From Chloroflexota bacterium (GTDB lineage Bacteria; Chloroflexota; Ktedonobacteria; Ktedonobacterales; Ktedonobacteraceae), in the NCBI GenBank assembly GCA_005881495.1, contig VBHI01000217.1, positions 1 to 35,640 of the forward strand: DNA of 35,640 nucleotides, in the 5' to 3' direction. The notes under the pieces were generated by a model, which ran no database searches, was not told where the DNA came from, and saw only the letters and a list, made by a program, of their open reading frames with translations. A program made the position numbers and the translations under genes. This document shows, in pieces, positions 16,915 through 24,433 of this stretch (the stretch's first letter is position 1; every line of letters begins with the position of its first letter).

Positions 16915-17161
16915 TCTTCTTCTCCTCATTGCTATACTGCTCTAACCACAGTCGTCCCAGCATGGTGCCAGCTATGACATATTCATCGCCAACAAACGTC
17001 ATGGTGAGCAAGCCCTGGTCTTCCATCTCGCGAAAATCGTCGGTAACAAGAAAGTATTGTCGCAGCATCCGTGAGAAGTCGCTTTCTGGCAACTGTTTCC
17101 AGGCCTGTAAGAGGCGCAACACGGCCTCGTATTTTACGCTGCTATCATCGATCGCTCGCAT
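16904..17161 (-). CDS. Small hypothetical protein, first gene of rhodanese-fabI set
   Basis: This 85-residue soluble protein is predicted mostly helical, with a possible winged-helix-like ending (FREMEDQGLLTMTFVGDEYVIAGTMLGRLW). I do not recognise the family. The ATG at 17161 has AGGAG 5 bases upstream; the longer frame from 17218 lacks an SD. The overlap with the rhodanese start makes it a real gene. A role linked to sulfur transfer or fatty-acid synthesis can only be guessed from position. Confidence 0.65.
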   Translation of the reverse strand: MRAIDDSSVKYEAVLRLLQAWKQLPESDFSRMLRQYFLVTDDFREMEDQGLLTMTFVGDEYVIAGTMLGRLWLEQYSNEEKKNAI

Positions 17162-17317
17162 AGAGACTCCTTGATCTAGTCCTGTGGTCTGTGTACAGTC
17201 TAACAAATCTATGTCCATTGAGCAAGTAACCTATCATATGCGCCATGGAATAGCTAAAAGCTGATTTGTCTGGTTCGCGAATGATGAGTTTGCATTTGAG
17301 CGGACATGGTAATACAC

Positions 17318-18292
17318 TCATCTCAACACCTGACCAGGGCGTTCTCGGAGGATGCGCTCGGCCTCTGCCACAGTTTGTCTGAGGATATCGCCTGCAGATT
17401 CGATGCTGTGAATCAGGCCCACAGCGTTGCCAGCACGGACAGCCGCGATATGTGCGTTGCCCTCTTTCATCGCAGCAATCACTTGTTCACGCAATTCCTG
17501 GCGATGGGCTATCACCTCTTCGTCACGTCCATGCCAGGTTGCCGTGTAATCGTTGTGCAGCACGCGGTCTCCAATAGTGGAGGGAAACGGCAAACCAAGC
17601 GTGAGATCATAGATTCTGGTCTGAACTGTGTCATCTGTTCCTGCCTCTACCATGCGCTCCTTTTCCCATGCACCTCCACCCGACTCCCGGCTGGCATAGA
17701 AACGCGTCCCCATCCAGGCACCTTCAGCGCCAAGCATGAGCACTGCTGCCAAACCTCTACTGTCGGCGATACCACCGGCCGCCAGAACAGGGATAGTGCC
17801 TGCGACATCTACCACTGCTACTACAAGCGGAAGTGTGCCACTGTGTCCTGTGTGACCGCCAGCCTCAGTGCCTTGAGCAACGAGCGCATCAACGCCTGCT
17901 TGTGCTGCCGTGGCTGCCTGGGCCACGGTTTGCACCTGCGCAAGCACTTTCACGCCTGCTGCATGGGCGGGTGAAACGTAAGGGGTCGGGTCTGCGAAGG
18001 AGTGGCTCACTGCTGTCACGCGCTCCTCCAGCGCCACCTGCACAAATTCATCCAGCCCAGGAAATGAAGAGATGAAGCCAACACCGAATGGTTTGCTTGT
18101 AAGTTCGCGAACCTTGCGGACCTGCGCGCGCAGCCAGTCGGGTCCACCGGTCGTCATAGCTCCGATAAGGCCAAAACCGCCTGCCTCGGAGACCGCCGCC
18201 ACAAGTTCCGCTCCCGCTATCCCTCCGCTCATTGGAGCGCTGATGATTGGATGCTCTATGCCGAGCAGGTCACAGATACGCGTGTGTATCAT
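17318..18292 (-). CDS. Nitronate monooxygenase (2-nitropropane dioxygenase family)
   Basis: This 324-residue FMN-dependent TIM-barrel enzyme starts with GIEHPIISAPMSGGIAG and has GGFGLIGAMTTGG and the phosphate-binding AAGGIAD. The motif QGTEAGGHTG carries the active-site His of this family. Members oxidise nitronates such as propionate 3-nitronate to aldehydes or keto acids and protect the cell from them. Some relatives are enoyl-ACP reductases (FabK), so a role near fabI is possible, though the GHTG motif favours nitronate monooxygenase. GAGGG stands 6 bases before the ATG. The gene is separate from the fabI set by 156 bases. Confidence 0.87.
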   Translation of the reverse strand: MIHTRICDLLGIEHPIISAPMSGGIAGAELVAAVSEAGGFGLIGAMTTGGPDWLRAQVRKVRELTSKPFGVGFISSFPGLDEFVQVALEERVTAVSHSFADPTPYVSPAHAAGVKVLAQVQTVAQAATAAQAGVDALVAQGTEAGGHTGHSGTLPLVVAVVDVAGTIPVLAAGGIADSRGLAAVLMLGAEGAWMGTRFYASRESGGGAWEKERMVEAGTDDTVQTRIYDLTLGLPFPSTIGDRVLHNDYTATWHGRDEEVIAHRQELREQVIAAMKEGNAHIAAVRAGNAVGLIHSIESAGDILRQTVAEAERILRERPGQVLR

Positions 18293-18331
18293 GGTTATCC
18301 CTCTGCATCGTTTTCTTTGAAGTTTCCATGG

Positions 18332-18482
18332 ATACTAGTACTGCTTTGTTAGTTTCTATGAAGCAGATTTCACTCAAGCCTGGTGGCAAGCTCATTGCTC
18401 TTGCATTGACTGCCAAAAAGCGGTTTCTGCCAGTTGGCTTGTAGAGCCGACCGAATCGAAACTAACAAAGCAGTACTAGTAT
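18332..18482. mobile_element. MITE-like element with 25-bp perfect terminal inverted repeats
   Basis: The ends 18332-18356 and 18458-18482 are exact 25-bp inverted repeats (ATACTAGTACTGC... and complement). The total length is 151 bp. If the outermost TA is read as a target duplication, the layout matches IS630/Tc1-mariner-type MITEs (inference). The interior holds only a short open stretch and no transposase. It lies between nitronate monooxygenase and hutI, upstream of the hutI promoter. Confidence 0.75.
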
Positions 18483-18668
18483 TGGAACGGCAAGTCCAGT
18501 CATTCAAGGGTATTGTAACATTACTGCTCATCATTCGCGAACCAAATAATTCAGCCTTTAACTATTCCATTACAGAGAAGGACCAGAAAGTCCCGTCCAT
18601 TCAAGGCCGGGGAGGTTTCAGTTCGTGAAATTGCGAAAACTATCCAAATTTTTGAGAAGCGGCGCTAC

Positions 18669-18697
18669 TCGACTACAACTCCCAACTGTGCTATAAC
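18669..18697 (+). promoter_or_regulatory. Promoter of hutI
   Basis: TCGACT (18669-18674), a 17-base spacer, and TATAAC (18692-18697) preceded by TGC form an extended -10 promoter. The start of transcription near 18704 would leave a short leader of about 30 bases before hutI. The 230 bases between the MITE and hutI hold no gene. Confidence 0.5.
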
Positions 18698-18735
18698 GTG
18701 TTCAGAGAACGAGTGTGAAGGAGGGCCGACCGACT

Positions 18736-20022
18736 ATGCCAGATCCAGCACAACCACAGATTCAGGCAAACATGGTCATACACAATATTGGTCAACTTGT
18801 TACTGTTGCGCAACAACCCATCCGAGGGGCGAGCGGACCCTTACAGGTCATATCACACGCTTCTATGGCTGTACATGACGGGAACATCGCCTGGATTGGT
18901 CCTGATGACGAGCTCGAACCTTTGTTCCAACATAGTGCGAACGCTTCACAAGACGGTATCACCATCGTCGACGCTCAGGGAGCAGTAGTCACTCCTGGCC
19001 TGGTCGATTCACATACCCACCTGGTCTTCGCGGGAGACCGCGCGGAAGAATTTCACCTGCGCCGCTCCGGCGTTAGCTACGGAGAGTTACTTGCACAGGG
19101 ACGCGGCATTCTCACCACCATGAATGCCACCCGCAAGACGGATACCAATCAATTATTGGAGCTGGCCAAAGCCAGAATAGATAAACTGCGCACATATGGC
19201 ACAACAACTGTAGAGATAAAAACGGGCTATGGATTAGATAAGGTTACTGAAGAGGCCTGCCTGCGTATCATCAACAACCTCAATGCGCTCGAGGAGAGCT
19301 CTATATACCAGAATAGCCAGGTGCGTGTCATACCGACTTTTCTGGGCGCGCATGTTGTTCCGCCCGAGTATCGCGACCGCCGCGACGACTTTGTCAACCT
19401 GGTTATTGAGGAGATGCTGCCCTCTTTTGTGGGACTGGCACGATTCTGCGATGTGTTCTGTGAACGGGAAGCCTTTACTCTTGAAGAGTGTCGACGCATT
19501 CTCAGCAGGGCCAAAGCACTGGGTTATCAACTCAAGATACATGCTGACCAGCTTAGCCCGTCTGGCGGAGCTGCACTCGCAGCCGAACTGGGTGCAGTCT
19601 CAGCCGATCACCTCGATCACGCCAGCGACGCCGACCTGGATGCGTTATGCGAAGCCGGTGTAGTGGCAACGCTGCTGCCCGGTTGCTCATACACATTGCG
19701 TAGTCCTTACCCACAGGCGCGACGTTTCCTGGATCATGGTCTCCACGTTGCCCTGGCCACGGACTTCAATCCGGGTACATCCTACTGTGAAAATATGCAG
19801 ACGATCCTGGGGCTGGCAATGTCCTTGATGGGCATGTCGCTTGAAGAGGCGCTGACGGCCACGACGATCAACGGCGCGCGCGCCCTGGCATTGGAGAATC
19901 AAATCGGCAGCATTGAAGTGGGCAAGAAATGTGAGCTGGCCTTCTGGTCCAGCAATGATTATCATGAAATTGGCTATCATTTTGGCGTCAATTTAGTCAA
20001 GTCGGTCCTTGTTCAACGTTAG
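18736..20022 (+). CDS. hutI: Imidazolonepropionase (HutI)
   Basis: This 428-residue metal-dependent amidohydrolase opens imidazolone-5-propionate to N-formimino-L-glutamate, the third step of histidine breakdown. The metal site motif VDSHTHLVFAG is near 95, IKTGYGLD near 165 and IHADQ near 270; ADHLDH and ATDFNPG follow. These are all typical of HutI. The ATG at 18736 follows AGGAGGG at a spacing of 10; an in-frame GTG at 18715 lies upstream of that SD. hutH lies 2.7 kb downstream on the same strand. No urocanase or formiminoglutamase gene is in the window. Confidence 0.95.
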   Translation: MPDPAQPQIQANMVIHNIGQLVTVAQQPIRGASGPLQVISHASMAVHDGNIAWIGPDDELEPLFQHSANASQDGITIVDAQGAVVTPGLVDSHTHLVFAGDRAEEFHLRRSGVSYGELLAQGRGILTTMNATRKTDTNQLLELAKARIDKLRTYGTTTVEIKTGYGLDKVTEEACLRIINNLNALEESSIYQNSQVRVIPTFLGAHVVPPEYRDRRDDFVNLVIEEMLPSFVGLARFCDVFCEREAFTLEECRRILSRAKALGYQLKIHADQLSPSGGAALAAELGAVSADHLDHASDADLDALCEAGVVATLLPGCSYTLRSPYPQARRFLDHGLHVALATDFNPGTSYCENMQTILGLAMSLMGMSLEEALTATTINGARALALENQIGSIEVGKKCELAFWSSNDYHEIGYHFGVNLVKSVLVQR

Positions 20023-20059
20023 GCAGGAGCAAACACCGCTCGTCTCTTTTTGTGTGGGA

Positions 20060-20208
20060 TGGTGCTGCTTTATGATTGATGCTTAGACTAATTTCGCGTC
20101 AAAGAGCTTGTAGACTGGGATCACGCGATTTCCATAAAATATGGCTTGCACGGCTTCCCACCTCGCTTCGTCAGAAATTAGTCTAAACGTCAATTATGAG
20201 AAGCACCA
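20060..20208. mobile_element. Second MITE-like palindromic element, about 149 bp
   Basis: The ends 20060-20095 and 20174-20208 are imperfect inverted repeats of about 35 bases, with a perfect TTTAGACTAATTTC-like inner core of 14-15 bases and roughly 80 percent overall match. The interior has no gene. It begins 38 bases after hutI and ends about 30 bases from tnpB. It differs in sequence from the element at 18332 but is almost the same length. Confidence 0.65.
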
Positions 20209-20235
20209 CTTGTTTCTACAAGAAATGACTGCGTC

Positions 20236-20400
20236 AGTTACCCCATGTCTAAAGACAAGGGGCTTGTGTCTATGCTCCACCGCAATTCTGCATACCTTTG
20301 CAGGCGTGCAGCTTTGGCTTCATCGCATGACACATCAGGGCGTACTGACAAGACGCCCGTGCTCATCCAGTCTTGCCGAACGAGCAGCGTTCTGAGAGCA
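20236..20400 (-). ncRNA. Probable omega RNA region at the tnpB 3' end
   Basis: In this family the guide RNA comes from the 3' part of tnpB and the element end. Here a hairpin (20241-20262; 9-bp stem with one mismatch, TTTA loop on the minus strand) covers the last codons and abuts the stop. The stretch from Asp379 to the stop (about 60 codons) is long and would be part of the scaffold. The guide would begin just past the hairpin, toward 20235 and lower. Both limits are estimates. Confidence 0.4.
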
Positions 20401-21557
20401 ACGTTCCGCGCACCAATCAAATCGGCATGGAGGCTGTAATGGCAACTCTGACACCTGAACAGCAGTCCCTTATTTGGGCGGTTGGCAGCCGAGGTGTAGC
20501 CGCACCTGGGACAGGCTTGGCTGGTGTAGTGCGCATCGACTTTGACCGCCATACTGCCCGTCAGGGTGGCTTTGTAGGCGATGTAGCTATGCAGTTCAGC
20601 AAAGGCCCACTTGGAGGCATGCCGGTTTGCTTGTCGCTGCTTCTTCGTGGCTTGTTTGCCGTGCGGGCGTTTGGTGCGTTCGCGAATATGGGTCAGGTCC
20701 TCCAGGCCGATGATGCTGTGTGGGTGCGCGTCCACAATATGACGACTGATACGATGGTTGCAATCTTGTTTCAACCGTCTCTCTCGTCCGCTCAGCACGA
20801 GCAAGCGTCGTGTAGCGGAACGAGTGCCTTTCTTCTGCAACCGTTTTCTCAGTCGCGCATAGTGGTCAGCTATGGCTCTGACCTGTTTGCCGGAATAAAA
20901 GCAGGCGTCATTGGTGGGCGTGGCAGTGACGGCCAGATAGCGTTGTCCCACATCGACGCCTACCACCTGCGTATGGCTTTCGGGGCTTGGGTCTGTTACT
21001 TCCAGCTCAAGGGTCACGAGCAGGTAAAACTGCTTGTGGGGCTTGTCATACCAGAGCTTGGCGGCTCCGATAGCCGCGCCATGCTGGAGGAGGGCAACAT
21101 GCTTGCTATATCCCGTATAGGGTATAATCACGCGCCCATCCAGGGTCAGGATACTCACCTGGTTATCTGGCTTCAGACTGTAATCCCGATGATAGTTATA
21201 GGTCAGCGTGGGAGACACGTACTTGGGGGGAGTATCCAGTCCCTTGTAGCGTTTCGCGGGTATGCCTGCCGCACGAAGCGCCGCGTTTTGCTTCGCCTTC
21301 GTCCACAAGACTTTGTAGGTAGCCCCGACCTGGCGGGGGACATTGCAGGCCATCTGAGCGGGCAACCCATACTTCAGACGTATCTCCTCGTAGCAAGCGC
21401 GCTGCAAGGCGCGCTGATTACTCATCTTGCCGTGCGAGAAACTGTACTGGCTCACAGAGTTCAAGGCAGCGCGATACGCCAGTTGCGTGTGTCGCAATGC
21501 CTGGAACTGGGCAGAGGAAGTCAGCAGTTTCAGCTTGGCGGTGATGATCGTTTTCAT
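20241..21557 (-). CDS. tnpB: TnpB, RNA-guided endonuclease of IS200/IS605 type
   Basis: The protein has 439 residues (stop TAA at 20238-20240). All RuvC-type catalytic residues are present: Asp202 (VVGVDVGQRYL), Glu286 (IIGLEDLTH) and Asp379 (LHADLIGARN). A zinc knuckle CPRCGY...CQSC (Cys349, 352, 369, 372) sits before the last motif. TnpB uses an omega RNA from the element's end to cut DNA next to a short motif, which keeps the element at its site. The reading frame runs back to 21620, but the ATG at 21557 starts the conserved MKTIITAKLKL. No SD precedes it, and a promoter fits a leaderless mRNA. The large antisense frame over it is a shadow. Confidence 0.9.
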
Positions 21558-21563
21558 GAGAGG

Positions 21564-21592
21564 AGTATACCATATGTTCACACTGGTGTCAA
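21564..21592 (-). promoter_or_regulatory. Near-consensus promoter giving leaderless tnpB mRNA
   Basis: On the minus strand, TTGACA (21587-21592) and TATACT (21564-21569) are spaced by exactly 17 bases. Only 6 bases (CCTCTC) separate the -10 from the tnpB ATG, so transcription should begin at or next to the A of the start codon. Confidence 0.75.
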
Positions 21593-21613
21593 ACAAGAAA
21601 AGGTGTGAAGGTA

Positions 21614-21659
21614 GCGCCAATTCCTCCCCACGGCTACAAGCCGGGGGACTCCTTGGCGC
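21614..21659. other. IS200/IS605-type end hairpin upstream of tnpB
   Basis: Outer arms GCGCCAA (21614-21620) and TTGGCGC (21653-21659) enclose CCCC-A-CGGCT / AGCCG-GGGG with an ACA loop. Read on the minus strand, the core has the same length and layout as the hairpin at the tnpB 3' end (CCCC..G.CTT..AG.C..GGGG). It is either the left end of this element or the right end left behind by another copy. Confidence 0.6.
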
Positions 21660-21676
21660 GAACCGTTGATGAGAAA

Positions 21677-21692
21677 TGTTTCACGTGAAACA
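21677..21692. promoter_or_regulatory. parS: parS site 1 (ParB-binding)
   Basis: TGTTTCACGTGAAACA is an exact match to the bacterial chromosomal parS. It lies in the centre of a 30-bp perfect palindrome (21670-21699). It stands 11 bases beyond the tnpB-side hairpin and 31 bases before the CDP-alcohol phosphatidyltransferase start. ParB would load here and spread to organise the origin region for segregation. Confidence 0.93.
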
Positions 21693-21722
21693 TTTCTCAC
21701 CTCTGGCGAGAAGATATTACGT

Positions 21723-22613
21723 ATGAGCCAGGTAATAGAGAAAGAAAACCGGTTTGTTGTTGATCTACTGACAACACTGCGCCAGGACAAATTCAGTCCC
21801 GTTGGCTGGTGGCGTTTTCTCGGACGCTCGTGGGAGATGTCGTGCAAGACAGCGCATGGAAATCCGTCGTTGAAGCGCTCCTGGGCGATGGTAACCTTAC
21901 TCATAGGCATACTCGCTCTCGCCATGCTTCTTGCCAATTTCTTGTTCGAGGGACCTGGCACGACATTACGCCTGCTCCCCGCATTTCTATTCTGTGTGGC
22001 ATGGCAGCAGAGCGACCTGTTCTGGCATCTTGGTCTAAACAAACAGGCGCAGTCGGGTAGATTGTTGCCCGCCGTGGGCATTGCTAACACACTAACATGG
22101 TTACGCGGTTTAGCTGCTTCGTATCTTCTGGCCAGGATTATCGGCGGCGCCGGCACCCCCTCCTGGCTGGCATTGACCGCCTTTCTCGTGGGCGTGGCGA
22201 CAGATATACTCGATGGACAGGTTGCGAGAATCACTATGACGCAAAGCAAATTGGGGAAGATTGGTGATGGTGAGACAGATTTTTGCTTATACCTGGCTCT
22301 GACTATCATTCTGATACAAAACAATGTGCTACCACTATGGCTGGGATTGATCATGCTGCTGCGCTTCTGTGTTCCATTCGTAGCGGTCCTGACGAGCTAC
22401 TTTGTTTTTGCCCACCAGGTACGTTTTGGTTCAACCATCTGGGGTAAGTATGCCGGGCTGGCACAGTGCCTTTATTTCCTTGTTTTGCTGACCCCCACTC
22501 AATTTGCACCGGTTGTCCAGGCGATTCATCTTCCCTTACTCGCTGTTACATTGATCCTGTTGATTGTGGCTCCATTGGCACAGATTTTGGAGAATGTGCG
22601 GACGGGCAGATGA
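21723..22613 (+). CDS. CDP-alcohol phosphatidyltransferase family membrane protein
   Basis: This 296-residue multi-pass membrane protein is longer than typical PgsA. The full catalytic signature D-x2-DG-x2-AR-x8-G-x3-D-x3-D is present, beginning DILDGQVAR. This places it in the family that transfers a phosphatidyl group from CDP-diacylglycerol to an alcohol (glycerol-3-phosphate, inositol phosphate, serine or similar). The acceptor is not clear. The first 50 residues are a soluble extension. The frame runs back into parS 1, but the ATG at 21723 is the better start, with weak GAGAAG upstream. hutH follows after 109 bases and its own promoter. Confidence 0.85.
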   Translation: MSQVIEKENRFVVDLLTTLRQDKFSPVGWWRFLGRSWEMSCKTAHGNPSLKRSWAMVTLLIGILALAMLLANFLFEGPGTTLRLLPAFLFCVAWQQSDLFWHLGLNKQAQSGRLLPAVGIANTLTWLRGLAASYLLARIIGGAGTPSWLALTAFLVGVATDILDGQVARITMTQSKLGKIGDGETDFCLYLALTIILIQNNVLPLWLGLIMLLRFCVPFVAVLTSYFVFAHQVRFGSTIWGKYAGLAQCLYFLVLLTPTQFAPVVQAIHLPLLAVTLILLIVAPLAQILENVRTGR

Positions 22614-22651
22614 TAAGGTTATTCGCGCGCATCTATCGCCTCTGCATGACA

Positions 22652-22681
22652 TTTACGACGGTGTCTTTTATCTGCTACAAT
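22652..22681 (+). promoter_or_regulatory. Promoter of hutH
   Basis: TTTACG (22652-22657), an 18-base spacer, and TACAAT (22676-22681) preceded by TGC form an extended -10 promoter. The predicted leader before the ATG at 22723 is about 35 bases. Confidence 0.5.
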
Positions 22682-22722
22682 GCTGATTATGAGCAGTGCA
22701 GCGAGAAAGGGAGACTTCAACG

Positions 22723-24261
22723 ATGAGGACGGACGATATGAACCAACTACCGACAAAATTGATAATTAACGGGCAAGCGTTAACCAGTGCAGAGGTGATC
22801 GCTGTCGCTAGACACTTTGCACCTGTAACCTTAGGCGACGAAGCAATTTCACGTATTCAGGCCGCTCGTGCCGTGATCGACAAACTTGCTGCTGAAGAGC
22901 AAAAAGTGTATGGCGTAACTACGGGTTTTGGTCACCTGAGTAAGGTACGCATTAAGCATGAGCAACTCGTTGAGCTTCAACATAATTTACTGCGCAGTCA
23001 TTCCGCGGGCGTTGGTGAACCACTCTCTGAAGAGGTCACGCGCTCGGTGATGCTGCTTTTAGCGGCCAGTCTTGGACGCGGCAATTCGGGCGTGCGCGTA
23101 GAGATCGTCGAAACGCTGCTGGGAATGCTCAATCATAACATCCATCCAATCATTCCATCCAGAGGCTCGGTAGGAGCCAGTGGAGACCTGGCCCCGCTGG
23201 CGCATCTCGGCCTGGTTCTCATCGGCGAAGGCGAGGTTATGTATGACGGTCAGCGCTCGAGTGGAGCCGAGGCCCTGCGCCAGGCTGGACTAACTCCCTT
23301 ACAATTACATGCGAAAGAGGGCCTTGCACTGATCAACGGCACCCATGTAATGGAGGCGGTAGCGATACTGTCGCTGGCTGATGCTCAAACCCTCCTGCAA
23401 ACTGCCGAAGTTGCCTGTGCGATGAGCATCGAGGCCCTTTTGGGCAGTCATATCCCCCTGGATGCGCGTATTCACCTGCGCAGGGGACAGCACGGGCAGC
23501 AAATCAGTGCGGCGCATTTACGCAGCCTGGTTAGCAATAGCGAGATCAATGCCAGTCATCAAAACTGTGCCAGGGTACAGGACCCTTATACCCTGCGTTG
23601 CGCTCCCCAGGTATTTGGCGCTATCCGCGACGCCATTGACTTTTGCGCAAACGTTTTTGAGCGCGAACTCGGAGCCGTAACCGACAATCCCCTTGTTTTC
23701 CCGGAGGACGACGGTGTGCTCAGCGGCGGGAATTTTCACGGGCAACCACTGGCGCTGGCCCTGGACATGCTGGCAATCGCGCTGACGCAGCTGGCGAGTT
23801 TCGCCGAGCGACGTATCTACAGCTTGATGGGCCCCAACGACTGGGATGAAAACGGCGCACCTCTTTTTCTGACACCCAATCCAGGGCTTAATTCTGGCTT
23901 TATGATCGCGCAATATGTCGCCGCGGCCCTTGTTAACGAGATAAAAATAATGGCACATCCTGCCAGCATTGACTCTATCCCAACATCCGCCGGCATGGAA
24001 GATTTTGTCAGTATGGGCGTAACCAGTGCCAACAAGCTGCTGCGTATCATAGAGCAAACACAACAGGTCGTCGCCATTGAATTGCTTTGTGCTGCGCAAA
24101 TGCTCGAATTCCGCAAGCCATTGAAACCAGGAGTGGGTGTTCAGCAAGCCTATGAATTAGTGCGCTCATATGTCTCTATGCTTGAACACGACCGCGTTCT
24201 ATCGCCCGACATTGCGACCATGAGTCGAGCGGTTAAAGCAGGGGCGTTTACTGTCCTGTAG
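22723..24261 (+). CDS. hutH: Histidine ammonia-lyase (HutH)
   Basis: This 512-residue enzyme removes ammonia from histidine to give urocanate, the first step of histidine breakdown. The MIO cofactor forms from Ala152-Ser153-Gly154 in GSVGASGDLAPLAHL. Catalytic Tyr63 is in VYGVTTGFG, and TDNPLVF, GNFHGQPLA and SAGMEDFVSMG are conserved. GGGAG stands 9 bases before the ATG at 22723; the longer frame has only a GTG start at 22696. The stop codon TAG (24259-24261) lies inside the 48-bp palindrome built on parS 2. It lies 2.7 kb from hutI on the same strand. Confidence 0.95.
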   Translation: MRTDDMNQLPTKLIINGQALTSAEVIAVARHFAPVTLGDEAISRIQAARAVIDKLAAEEQKVYGVTTGFGHLSKVRIKHEQLVELQHNLLRSHSAGVGEPLSEEVTRSVMLLLAASLGRGNSGVRVEIVETLLGMLNHNIHPIIPSRGSVGASGDLAPLAHLGLVLIGEGEVMYDGQRSSGAEALRQAGLTPLQLHAKEGLALINGTHVMEAVAILSLADAQTLLQTAEVACAMSIEALLGSHIPLDARIHLRRGQHGQQISAAHLRSLVSNSEINASHQNCARVQDPYTLRCAPQVFGAIRDAIDFCANVFERELGAVTDNPLVFPEDDGVLSGGNFHGQPLALALDMLAIALTQLASFAERRIYSLMGPNDWDENGAPLFLTPNPGLNSGFMIAQYVAAALVNEIKIMAHPASIDSIPTSAGMEDFVSMGVTSANKLLRIIEQTQQVVAIELLCAAQMLEFRKPLKPGVGVQQAYELVRSYVSMLEHDRVLSPDIATMSRAVKAGAFTVL

Positions 24262-24303
24262 TTTGACAAAATGTTTCACGTGAAACATTTTATCAAACTA
24301 CAG
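24256..24303 (+). terminator. 48-bp palindrome around parS 2 at the hutH 3' end
   Basis: Arms 24256-24279 and 24280-24303 are reverse complements with one mismatch (24267 with 24292). The hutH stop codon is in the left arm. As RNA it would form a very long hairpin, but only TTTTAT lies within the stem and no T tract follows, so termination is plausible and unproved. Its centre is a perfect parS. Confidence 0.55.
24272..24287. promoter_or_regulatory. parS: parS site 2 (ParB-binding)
   Basis: An exact TGTTTCACGTGAAACA, 11 bases after the hutH stop codon. It is 2595 bases from site 1 and 1701 bases from site 3. Confidence 0.93.
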
Positions 24304-24325
24304 AATAGTAAGAATAATTGTCAGC

Positions 24326-24355
24326 TTGTTTTTGCACCTCACAATATGCTACACT
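24326..24355 (+). promoter_or_regulatory. Promoter of the aminotransferase gene
   Basis: TTGTTT (24326-24331), an 18-base spacer, and TACACT (24350-24355) preceded by TGC form an extended -10 promoter. It supports the start at 24434, because the longer frame from 24326 would begin inside the promoter. Confidence 0.5.
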
Positions 24356-24433
24356 TTTAGGTACAGCCAGTCAATGTGGACCGGCTCTTCTCTAGTGAGA
24401 ATGCGCCATGAAGGGCGCAACGAAGGGAGTAAC

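Larger units (their letters stand above)
20236..21660 (-). mobile_element. IS200/IS605-group element carrying only tnpB
   Basis: An intact tnpB lies between two 22-base hairpins in the same orientation: one at its 3' end (20241-20262) and one upstream (21626-21647, inside a wider GCGCCAA/TTGGCGC stem at 21614-21659). No Y1 transposase tnpA is present, so transposition would need help in trans. Exact ends cannot be fixed without homologous empty sites. The element separates hutI from the lipid-synthesis gene and hutH. Confidence 0.65.

Noticed and set aside
18247..18444. Short plus-strand frame running into the MITE-like element
   Set aside because: It crosses the element border and the nitronate monooxygenase start, so it is not a natural gene.
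20373..21608. 411-codon plus-strand open frame
   Set aside because: It is antisense to tnpB, has no recognisable motif, and tnpB has full catalytic residues, so this is a shadow.
21578..22354. 258-codon minus-strand frame over the lipid-synthesis gene
   Set aside because: Antisense to a gene with a perfect CDP-alcohol transferase motif, and it runs through parS 1.
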